DNA of 59,709 nucleotides from Candidatus Faecivicinus avistercoris (GTDB taxonomy: Bacteria > Bacillota > Clostridia > Christensenellales > Aristaeellaceae). Below are positions 48,530-55,841 of this stretch, in pieces (within the stretch, counting starts at the first letter, position 1; every line of letters starts with the position of its first letter). The stretch is from assembly GCA_018716805.1 (NCBI GenBank), contig DVJL01000066.1, forward strand, positions 1 through 59,709. Direction: 5' to 3'. The position numbers were made by a program, and so were the translations under genes. The notes under the pieces are model-generated. The model worked only from the letters and a program-made list of their open reading frames with translations, was not told the origin of the DNA and ran no database searches.

Positions 48530-49564
48530 ATGAAGAGGATCCGCAGGCTGTTTGCGGCGCTTGTCGCGCTGGCGCTTTTGCCGCTGTGCGCGGGCGCGGA
48601 GAATGGCGCGATCGAAAACGGACTGTATGCGGTGGGCGTGTCGTCCAGTTCCAATATGTTCAAGGTGGTCGCCTGCCGGCTCGAGGTTGCGGACGGGGAG
48701 ATGACCGCCGCGCTGACGCTGAGCGGCACGGGCTATGGCTATCTCTATCCGGGCACGGCCGCGGAAGCCGGCGAAGCGCCGCAGTCGGACTGGATTCCCT
48801 TTTCAGAGGACTTTGAAGGGCGCTATACATACGCGTTGCCCGTCTCCGCGCTGGACGAGGAGATTGCGGTCGCCGCGTATTCGACCCGGTACTCCAAATG
48901 GTATGACCGCACGCTCGTGTTTTACTCGGACACGCTGAGCGCCTGTGCATATGCGGCGCCTGACGGCGCCTATTCGGGCGTGCTGGCGTCCGATATGGCG
49001 CTCGACGGCGCGGCCTGCGCGCTGCATGCGTCGGGCGGCGCGATGGCGCTGCAAATTGAGACGGACGCCCTGGAGATCGCCGTGGACGGCGAGGTCTATG
49101 CCGCGAAGGACGGCGTCTGCGAAATTCCGGTCGAGTCGCTCGACGTCCGCATTCTCGTGGCGGTGGATGGCCGCGAGGGATGGATCCGCCTCGGCGCCGC
49201 GTCGCTGTCGCCGCTCGAGGTCGGCGCGGAGGACGGGATTTACGCCGTCGAGGCGCGGGCGGACTCCAACCTTCTGCGCATCACGGACTGTGTGCTGACC
49301 GTGTCGGACGGGCGGATGACCGCCGTGCTGACCGTCGGGAACAATTCATTTGACTACCTCTACATGGGCCTTGCGAAGGACGCCCCGGCGGACGAGGCGG
49401 GATGGATCGCGGCTTCGGCCGCCGAGGACGGCGCGGCGGCGTTCGAGATACCGGTCGCGTCGCTCGATCAGGATCTGCCCGTCGCCACGCATTCGGCAAG
49501 CCAGAACATGTGGTTCGACCGCGCCGTGCGCCTGGATTCCACGACGCTCAAACGGCTGGATTGA
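48530..49564 (+). CDS. Exported protein with repeated unknown domain
   Basis: 344 residues with a type I signal peptide (1-24, ending CAGAEN). Two copies of a beta-rich domain of about 105 residues flank a shorter middle part. Copy 1 has NMFKVVACRLEVADGEMTAA, YGYLYPG, PVSALDEE and KWYDRT; copy 2 has NLLRITDCVLTVSDGRMTAV, FDYLYMG, PVASLDQD and MWFDRA. A related domain sits at the N-terminus of the next gene's product. I do not recognise the family. It is co-transcribed with the chelatase and a corrinoid/heme-type importer, so a surface ligand-binding role is plausible. The ATG at 48530 follows GAGGAGGAA. Confidence 0.8.
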   Translation: MKRIRRLFAALVALALLPLCAGAENGAIENGLYAVGVSSSSNMFKVVACRLEVADGEMTAALTLSGTGYGYLYPGTAAEAGEAPQSDWIPFSEDFEGRYTYALPVSALDEEIAVAAYSTRYSKWYDRTLVFYSDTLSACAYAAPDGAYSGVLASDMALDGAACALHASGGAMALQIETDALEIAVDGEVYAAKDGVCEIPVESLDVRILVAVDGREGWIRLGAASLSPLEVGAEDGIYAVEARADSNLLRITDCVLTVSDGRMTAVLTVGNNSFDYLYMGLAKDAPADEAGWIAASAAEDGAAAFEIPVASLDQDLPVATHSASQNMWFDRAVRLDSTTLKRLD

Positions 49565-49780
49565 CGCGCCCGCGGGCAGTTTCGCGGCCCGCATGGCGGC
49601 GCGGGAACTGCAAAGAAGCGGTTTTTGCGCTGGAAAGCGGGATTTTCCGGCGCAAAAGCCGTCGCGCGCCCGCCGAGGATGCTGAAAATGCGAAAGGACT
49701 TGGATCCTTGTACGCTCCCCTGTGTTTTTGACTGCCTGCGGCGCGCGATGCGTGCGCCCGCTTGACAAGGAGGAAATTCG

Positions 49781-51268
49781 ATGAAGCGATTGCTGAGCCT
49801 GTTGCTGGTGTTGCTGCTGGCCGCCTGCGCGCCCGCGCTTGCGGCCGCCCACGCGTCTGCGGAGGCGGAAACCGTCGGGGAAGAAGCCTCGTCCGGCGAA
49901 AGCGCTGCGCATGCGGACGGCGAATATGCGCCCGACGGCTTCTCGTTTTCGGGCGGTTCGGGGCGCGTGACGATCTCCTGCGAGCGCGTGACGGTTCTCG
50001 GCGGCGAGGCCGTGGCGACGATCGTGTTCGACAGCCCGAATTATACCGCCGTAGCCGTTGGCGGCCTGTCGTACGACGGGATCTCGACGGAGGACTCCAC
50101 GTCGTTTGAGATCCCGATTCCCCTCAATGAGGACGTCGAAATCGTCGCGACGACGACGGCCATGAGCGCGCCGCACGACGTCGCCTATACGATTCACATC
50201 TCGCTGGGCGAAGCGCCGGCCTCGGATGCCCCAGGCGGGCTGGTCTGGACGTCGCGCCTTGAGCTGAAGTATGCGGAATGCTTCTCGGTCGACTATTACG
50301 AGGGCGGCTATGCGCTGATCGACGTGCGCGACAGCGCGCGCTACCTCGTCGTGCCGGAAAATGCGCCCGTGCCGGAGGGGTTGGAGGACGGGATTGTCGT
50401 GCTTCAGCAGCCGCTCGACCGCATCTATCTTGCCGCGACCTCGGCGATGGCGCTGTTCGACGCGCTCGACGCGCTGGACGCCATCCGGCTGGTCGGGACG
50501 GACCGAAACGGCTGGTCCATCGACCATGCCGTCGAGGCGATGGACGCCGGCGCGATATTGTTCGCCGGCAAGTACAGCGAGCCGGACTACGAGCTGCTCG
50601 TGTCTGAAGGATGCGATCTGGCGATTGAGTCCACCATGATCCTCCACAGCCCGGAGGTCAAGGAGCTGATCGAACTGCTGGGCATCCCGGTGCTGATCGA
50701 TCGGTCGAGCTATGAGAGCCATCCGCTCGGCCGGACGGAGTGGATCAAGCTCTATGCCGTGCTGGTCGGCCGCGAGGCGGAGGCAGAGGCGTTCTTTGAC
50801 GCGCAGGCTGCGGTGATCGACGAACTGGCGGGATTTGAGAACACGGAAAAGACCGTGGCGTTCTTTTACATCGGCACGGATGGCTCCGTCGTCGTGCGCA
50901 GCGCCGGCGACTATATCGCACGGATGATCGAGATTGCCGGCGGCCGCTATGCGCTCGCAGGGCTCTCCGATCCGGACAGCGCGCGCTCGTCGGTCTCGGT
51001 GACGATGGAGGATTTTTACGCCGCGGCGGTGAACGCGGACTACCTGATCTACAACGCCGCCATCGACGGCTCGGTCGGCAGCGTGGAGGAGCTTCTGGCC
51101 AAGAGCCCGCTGTTTGCGGACTTCAAGGCCGTCAAAGAGGGCAACGTCTGGTGTACGGGCAAACAGCTGTATCAGGCGACGGACATCGTCGGCAGCTTCA
51201 TCACAGATCTCCACAACATGCTCACCGGGCGTGAGGACGGCATGACCTTCCTCTACAAACTCGATTGA
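49781..51268 (+). CDS. BtuF/FhuD-type substrate-binding lipoprotein with extra N-terminal domain
   Basis: 495 residues. It is a lipoprotein signal with lipobox LAAC (Cys16). An additional domain of about 110 residues (GRVTISCERVTVLGGEAVATI ... SFEIPIPLNEDVEIVATTTA) is followed by a class III binding fold (IRLVGTDRNGWSIDHAVEAMDAGAILFAG, LLGIPVLIDRSS, AVLVGREAEAEAFFD). The extra domain resembles the repeats of the preceding protein. Family membership suggests a cobalamin, corrinoid, heme or siderophore ligand; the riboswitch favours a corrinoid or precursor. The ATG at 49781 follows AAGGAGG. The 216 bp before it are noncoding. Confidence 0.87.
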   Translation: MKRLLSLLLVLLLAACAPALAAAHASAEAETVGEEASSGESAAHADGEYAPDGFSFSGGSGRVTISCERVTVLGGEAVATIVFDSPNYTAVAVGGLSYDGISTEDSTSFEIPIPLNEDVEIVATTTAMSAPHDVAYTIHISLGEAPASDAPGGLVWTSRLELKYAECFSVDYYEGGYALIDVRDSARYLVVPENAPVPEGLEDGIVVLQQPLDRIYLAATSAMALFDALDALDAIRLVGTDRNGWSIDHAVEAMDAGAILFAGKYSEPDYELLVSEGCDLAIESTMILHSPEVKELIELLGIPVLIDRSSYESHPLGRTEWIKLYAVLVGREAEAEAFFDAQAAVIDELAGFENTEKTVAFFYIGTDGSVVVRSAGDYIARMIEIAGGRYALAGLSDPDSARSSVSVTMEDFYAAAVNADYLIYNAAIDGSVGSVEELLAKSPLFADFKAVKEGNVWCTGKQLYQATDIVGSFITDLHNMLTGREDGMTFLYKLD

Positions 51269-51283
51269 CGGGAGGCGTTCGCG

Positions 51284-52306
51284 ATGAGGGAAGGCGCGCG
51301 GCCAAACGCGCGGTTCGCCTGCGTGTTTGCCGCTTTGATCGCGGCGCTCGGGGCGATTACAGTGCTGAACATCAACATCGGCAGCGTGCCGATTCCGGTG
51401 GGCGAGATCGCGCGCATCCTGTTTGCCCGCGGGGGCGACCCGACGCAGGCGAACATCATCTGGCAGATTCGCATGCCGAGGATGGCGATGGGCGCGGTGC
51501 TCGGCGGCGCGCTGTCGCTGTCCGGGTTTTTGCTGCAGACCTTTTTCGCCAACCCGATTGCCGGGCCGTTTGAGCTGGGCATCTCGTCGGGCGCGAAGAT
51601 GGTCGTGGCGCTGACGATGATCTGTGCGCTGGAGCGCTTTCGCACGGTGTCGTCGTGGACGATGGTCGCCGCGGCGTTCCTCGGTTCGCTGATCGCGGTG
51701 GGGTTCATTCTCGCGCTGGCGCGGAAGATCCGCCACATGGCGGTGCTGCTCGTGGCGGGCATCATGATCGGATACATCTGTTCGGCGATTACGGATTTTC
51801 TGGTGACGTTCGCCGAGGACAGCGACATCGTCAACCTCCATGGCTGGTCGATGGGCAGTTTTTCCGGCGCGAGCTGGGATGGCGTGGCCGTGGCGGCGGC
51901 GATCGTGCTGGCGGCGTCGGTTGCGGTGTTTCTGATGTCCAAGCCCATTTCCGCCTATCAGCTCGGGGAGAGCTATGCGCGAAGCCTGGGCGTCAATATC
52001 CGCGCGTTTCGCGTGGCGCTGATCGTGCTGTCGAGCGTGCTGTCCGCGTGCGTGACGGCGTTCGCCGGGCCGATTTCGTTTGTGGGCATCGCGGTGCCGC
52101 ATTTGGTGCGGCGAGGGCTGAACACGTCCAAGCCGGTCGTCGTCATTCCGGCGGCCTTTCTGGGCGGCGCGGTGTTCTGCATGGGCTGCGACCTGATCGC
52201 ACGCACGGCGTTCGCGCCGACGGAGCTGTCCATCAGCACGGTCACGTCGGTGTTCGGCGCGCCGGTGGTCATCGGCATGATGCTCAGGCGAAGGAGGGAG
52301 ATGTGA
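51284..52306 (+). CDS. FecCD/BtuC-type ABC transporter permease
   Basis: 340 residues, about ten TM helices. Hallmarks are IRMPRMAMGAVLGGALSLSG, FANPIAGPFELGISSGA, GWSMGSFSGASW, SLGVNIRAFR and AGPISFVGIAVPHLVRRG. It forms the channel for vitamin B12, heme or siderophores with the ATPase at 52309. The start at 51284 follows GGGAGG. Confidence 0.93.
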   Translation: MREGARPNARFACVFAALIAALGAITVLNINIGSVPIPVGEIARILFARGGDPTQANIIWQIRMPRMAMGAVLGGALSLSGFLLQTFFANPIAGPFELGISSGAKMVVALTMICALERFRTVSSWTMVAAAFLGSLIAVGFILALARKIRHMAVLLVAGIMIGYICSAITDFLVTFAEDSDIVNLHGWSMGSFSGASWDGVAVAAAIVLAASVAVFLMSKPISAYQLGESYARSLGVNIRAFRVALIVLSSVLSACVTAFAGPISFVGIAVPHLVRRGLNTSKPVVVIPAAFLGGAVFCMGCDLIARTAFAPTELSISTVTSVFGAPVVIGMMLRRRREM

Positions 52307-52308
52307 CC

Positions 52309-53409
52309 ATGGCGAAAGGCGATGCAGTCTGCGCGCGGGAGCTGGCCGTCGGCTACGATGGCAGGGCGCTGATCCACGGCATCGGCTTTGAGGTTCGGCG
52401 AGGGGAGATCGTCGCGCTGATCGGGCCGAACGGCTCCGGAAAGTCGACCCTCCTGAAGACGCTTGCGCGCCAACTGGCGGCGGTGGCCGGCACGGTCTGG
52501 ATCTGCGGCGGCGAGCTGCGCGCTCTCTCCGGCCGGGCGCTCGCCACGCGCATGGCCGTCCTGCTGACCGACCGGCCCCGCCCCGAGCTGATGACCTGCC
52601 GCGACGTCGTGGCCATGGGGCGCTATCCCTATACCGGCCGCATGGGAACGCTCGCGCGCGAGGACGAGGAAAAGGTCGAAGCGGCGCTTCAGGCCGTTCA
52701 CGCCGCCGACCTCGCCGGACGGGATTTCAATGCGATCAGCGACGGCCAGCGCCAGCGGGTGATGCTCGCCCGCGCGATCTGCCAGGAGCCGGAGGTCATC
52801 GTGCTCGACGAGCCGACCTCCTTTCTCGACATCCGGCACAAGCTCGAACTGCTGGGCATCCTCCGGCGCATGGCGCGCGAGCAGGGGATCGCGGTGGTGA
52901 TGTCGCTGCATGAAATCGATCTGGCGCAGAAGGTTGCAGACCGGGTGATGTGCGTCAAGGGCGAGATGCCCGGCCGCTTCGGCCCGCCCGCAGAGGTGTT
53001 CGACGAAGCCGCCGTCCGCGAACTGTACGGCATCGATCGGGGGTTCTACGACGCGCGCTTCGGCAGCGTCGAACTGCCGCGCCCTGAGGGCGAGCCGCAG
53101 GTGTTCGTGCTCTCGTCCTGCGGGACGGGCATTCCCGTCTACCGCGCGCTGCAAAAGGCGGGGGTTCCGTTTGCCGCCGGCGTGCTGTACGCCAATGACG
53201 TCGATTATCAGCTCGCCCGGCTGCTCGCGTCGGAGGTCATCGTCGCGGAACCGTTTGAGCCGGTCGGCGGCGCGCTGATTCGCCGGGCGCTCGATTGCAT
53301 GCGAACCTGCGGCCGCGCCATCGATGCCGGCGTAAAGCTCGGGAGCTGCAACGCCGCGCTGCGCGCGCTCGTCGAGGAAGCGGGCAGAATGCCGGCGTTC
53401 GAGCTGTAA
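52309..53409 (+). CDS. BtuD/FecE-type ABC transporter ATPase with C-terminal extension
   Basis: 366 residues. The ATPase part (about 1-245) has Walker A GPNGSGKST, Q-loop, signature ISDGQRQRVMLARAI (LSGGQ variant), Walker B VIVLDEPTSFLD and H-loop SLHE. About 105 further residues form a separate domain (VFVLSSCGTGIPVYRALQKA, GVLYANDVDYQLARLLASEVI, FEPVGG, LGSCNAALRALVEEA) of unknown function, which I associate with clostridial corrinoid ABC ATPases. The ATG at 52309 is 8 bp after GGAGGGAG. Confidence 0.9.
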   Translation: MAKGDAVCARELAVGYDGRALIHGIGFEVRRGEIVALIGPNGSGKSTLLKTLARQLAAVAGTVWICGGELRALSGRALATRMAVLLTDRPRPELMTCRDVVAMGRYPYTGRMGTLAREDEEKVEAALQAVHAADLAGRDFNAISDGQRQRVMLARAICQEPEVIVLDEPTSFLDIRHKLELLGILRRMAREQGIAVVMSLHEIDLAQKVADRVMCVKGEMPGRFGPPAEVFDEAAVRELYGIDRGFYDARFGSVELPRPEGEPQVFVLSSCGTGIPVYRALQKAGVPFAAGVLYANDVDYQLARLLASEVIVAEPFEPVGGALIRRALDCMRTCGRAIDAGVKLGSCNAALRALVEEAGRMPAFEL

Positions 53410-53583
53410 TGGGTTTGCGGACCGGCGCCGCTGCCACCGTCCCGGACCGCTGACGGCGCGCCGGCTTCGCCAATGCTTTGTGGATCCCGCCGTCCGGCAC
53501 AGGCGCTTTTGCCGTCCGGCTTTCTTTTTTGAACATGGCCGAATCCCGCGGATTCGGTTTTTTGCGGCGTTTTGGCCGGACTA

Positions 53584-53612
53584 TTGAATTTGGCGAGCAT
53601 TTGCGATACAAT
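53584..53612 (+). promoter_or_regulatory. Promoter of the dipeptidase gene
   Basis: TTGAAT (53584-53589), 17 bp, TACAAT (53607-53612). The region 53410-53583 has a T-rich stretch (CTTTCTTTTTTG near 53520) that may end the upstream operon, but no clean hairpin was found. Confidence 0.6.
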
Positions 53613-53660
53613 TACATCGGAATCAACTTCCATACAATGCGAATTTTGGAGGAAAGGAAT

Positions 53661-54581
53661 ATGTTTGTTGCGGATGCACACTGCGACACGCTCTATGCCA
53701 TCGCCATCGAGGGCAAGCGCCCCGAGGACTGCGCGGTCACGCCCGAGCGGATGCGCGCGGGCGGCGTGGGGCTTCAGACGTTTGCGCTGTTCGCGGGCAG
53801 AAAGGGCCCGGCGGGCACGCCCTATGAGGATGGCCGGAGGATGCTCGCCGCGGCGGAGCGGGTGCCGGTCGAATTCCTGCGCGGCGCGCTGCCGGACGTG
53901 CCGCCCGAGGTTCCCACGGGCATCTTCTCCTGCGAGGGCGGCGAGATGTTCGCAGGATCGCTGGAAAAATTGGCGGAATTTGACGACTCCGCGCGGCTGC
54001 GCATGATCGCGCTGACGTGGAACTACGAAAATGAAATCGGCCATCCGGCGAAGGGCGGTTCGACCGAAAAGCTCAAGCCGTTTGGCCGCGAGCTGCTGCG
54101 CGAGATGGACAGGCGCGGCATTCTGGCCGACGTATCGCACCTGAACGACGCCGGCTTCTGGGACGTCTGCGAGCGCTCGTCGCTTCCGCCCATCGCCAGC
54201 CATTCCGATTGCCGCTGGCTGCGCAACCGCGAGCGCAACCTGACGAAGGACATGGTGCGCGCCATCGTCGAGCGCCGCGGCTTCATCGGCGTCAATTTCT
54301 ACACCAGCTTCTTAATCGACGGCGAGCGCGCGGTGCTGGACGACGTCGTCCGCCACATCGACGCGCTGTACGAGCTGGGCGCGGAGGACGTCGCCGGCTT
54401 TGGATCGGACTTCGACGGCATCGAGGCCTGGCCGGAGGGGCTGGGCGATCCCAGCGGCTTCCCGGCGCTGCTCGACCGGCTCGCGTCGCGCGGCTATACG
54501 CAGGCGCAGCTGGAAAAACTGGCCGGCGGGAACCTCTGGCGCGTGCTCAAGGAGGCCGAGGCCGTGCGGACGGCTTCCTGA
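53661..54581 (+). CDS. Membrane dipeptidase (peptidase M19, renal dipeptidase family)
   Basis: 306 residues. The zinc ligands are visible: DAHCDT (His7, Asp9), SCEGGE, ILADVSHLNDAGFWDV, PIASHSDCR and GFGSDFDG. M19 enzymes hydrolyse dipeptides, including those with a D-residue at the C-terminal side. No signal peptide is seen, so it is cytoplasmic. The ATG at 53661 follows GGAGGAAAGGA. The Gfo/Idh gene follows 45 bp downstream. Confidence 0.9.
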   Translation: MFVADAHCDTLYAIAIEGKRPEDCAVTPERMRAGGVGLQTFALFAGRKGPAGTPYEDGRRMLAAAERVPVEFLRGALPDVPPEVPTGIFSCEGGEMFAGSLEKLAEFDDSARLRMIALTWNYENEIGHPAKGGSTEKLKPFGRELLREMDRRGILADVSHLNDAGFWDVCERSSLPPIASHSDCRWLRNRERNLTKDMVRAIVERRGFIGVNFYTSFLIDGERAVLDDVVRHIDALYELGAEDVAGFGSDFDGIEAWPEGLGDPSGFPALLDRLASRGYTQAQLEKLAGGNLWRVLKEAEAVRTAS

Positions 54582-54626
54582 AACCCTCGCAAACGCATTA
54601 TCGACCCGAGAGAAAGGAGCAAAGGC

Positions 54627-55652
54627 ATGCTGAAAATGGCCATCGTCGGCGCGGGCACCTGGGGCGAGTCCCACGCCCGGATCTACGCCGACCACCCCGG
54701 CGCGGAGGTCGTCGCCATCTGCGACGCCGACCGCGAGCGCGCCGAGCAATTCGCCGCGCGGCATCACCTGAACCACGTCTATACCGACTGCCGCGAAATG
54801 CTGGAGAAGTGCGATTGCGACGCTGTCGCCATCGTGACGCCCGACTTTTTGCACACCGATCTCGCCATCGCCTGCGCGCAGGCCGGCAAGCACATGTTGA
54901 TTGAAAAGCCGCTGGCGACGAAGCGCGAGGACGTGTTCGCCATCCTCGAAGCCGTTCAGAAGGCCGGCGTCCGGGCGATGGTCGACCTGCACAACCGCTG
55001 GAATCCGCCGTTCAACCTGGTCAGGCAGATGGTGGAAAGCGGCGAGTACGGCGCGCCCAAGACCGCCTATTTCCGCCTGAACGACGCGCTCTGGGTCGCC
55101 ACGGACATGCTCTCGTGGACGGCGAAGTCGTCCATCCTCTGGTTCCTGGGCAGCCATTCGCTGGACACGCTTTCGTGGATCGTCGGCAGCCGGCCGGCGG
55201 AGGTGTTCGCCTACAAGACCGAGGGCATGCTCAAGGGAATGGGCATCGACGCCGTGGACGCCTATCAGGCGCAGATCCGCTATGAAAACGGCGTCATCGC
55301 GCAGATGGAGAACGGCTGGATCACGCCCAACGGCAATTCCAACGTCAACGATTTCAAGTTCAACCTCGTGCTTGAAAAGGGCAAGTTCGACATCGACGCC
55401 TCCAGCCACAACCTGCTGCAGCTCACCACCGACAAGACGTTCACCACGCCCGACATGCTCGTCAAGAACAGCGTGTTCGGCCGGCCGGCCGGCTTCGCGT
55501 TCGAGAGCATCCGCAGCTTTGTGGACTGCCTGATCTCTGGCGAGGAATTCCACGTTTCGCTCAAGGAAGCCGCGAACGTCACGCTGGCCATCCTCGCGAT
55601 CATGGAGTCCGCCGAGACCGGCAAGCCCGTCGCGCCAAAGCTGATCGACTGA
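54627..55652 (+). CDS. Gfo/Idh/MocA-family oxidoreductase
   Basis: 341 residues. The N-terminal NAD(P)-binding domain has MAIVGAGTWGESHARIYADH, AIVTPDFLHTDLAIACAQAGKHMLIEKPLA (the Glu-Lys-Pro motif), and the C-terminal domain has GSHSLDTLSWIVGSRPAEV. Family members oxidise or reduce sugars and inositols; the substrate is unknown. It probably shares a transcript with the dipeptidase. The ATG at 54627 follows GAAAGGAG. Confidence 0.88.
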   Translation: MLKMAIVGAGTWGESHARIYADHPGAEVVAICDADRERAEQFAARHHLNHVYTDCREMLEKCDCDAVAIVTPDFLHTDLAIACAQAGKHMLIEKPLATKREDVFAILEAVQKAGVRAMVDLHNRWNPPFNLVRQMVESGEYGAPKTAYFRLNDALWVATDMLSWTAKSSILWFLGSHSLDTLSWIVGSRPAEVFAYKTEGMLKGMGIDAVDAYQAQIRYENGVIAQMENGWITPNGNSNVNDFKFNLVLEKGKFDIDASSHNLLQLTTDKTFTTPDMLVKNSVFGRPAGFAFESIRSFVDCLISGEEFHVSLKEAANVTLAILAIMESAETGKPVAPKLID

Positions 55653-55660
55653 TTTCGCCA

Positions 55661-55696
55661 AAGGGCGGCGCTTCGCGGGCGCGGGGCGCCGCCCTT
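55661..55696 (+). terminator. Terminator after the Gfo/Idh gene
   Basis: An 11-bp perfect stem (55661-55671 with 55686-55696), 14-nt loop, followed by CGTCTATTTT. Confidence 0.7.
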
Positions 55697-55764
55697 CGTC
55701 TATTTTGGGCGTTCGGCTGCGGGGCTTTACAGGATTCGACGATGAGAATTCTGCGAAATATCAC

Positions 55765-55793
55765 TTTACTTGCGGGAATGATTATGCTATAAT
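55765..55793 (+). promoter_or_regulatory. Promoter of the hydrogenase operon
   Basis: TTTACT (55765-55770), 17 bp, TATAAT (55788-55793) with extended -10 TGCTATAAT. Confidence 0.75.
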
Positions 55794-55798
55794 ATCAA

Positions 55799-55816
55799 TA
55801 AATGAGCTATCATTTA
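55799..55816. promoter_or_regulatory. Operator candidate at the hydrogenase promoter
   Basis: TAAATGAgctaTCATTTA, perfect 7-bp arms, positioned at the predicted transcription start. A repressor bound here would block initiation. It is not the Rex consensus; a redox or metal sensor is possible. Confidence 0.5.
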
Positions 55817-55841
55817 TGAACCATATCGGGAGGGAAGCAGT

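Noticed and set aside
49346..52102. A 918-codon open frame on the minus strand across the exported repeat protein, binding protein and permease
   Set aside because: It is antisense to three well-supported genes, rich in Arg/His/Asp as expected for a mirror of GC-biased codons, and has no recognisable domain or ribosome site.
53450..53530. Hairpin terminator after the corrinoid-type ATPase
   Set aside because: The repeated GCCGTCCGGC is a direct repeat rather than an inverted one, so only a T-rich stretch supports termination.
55799..55816. Rex-type operator for the hydrogenase
   Set aside because: The palindrome lacks the TTGTGA/TCACAA half-sites of Rex, so it is listed only as an unassigned operator.
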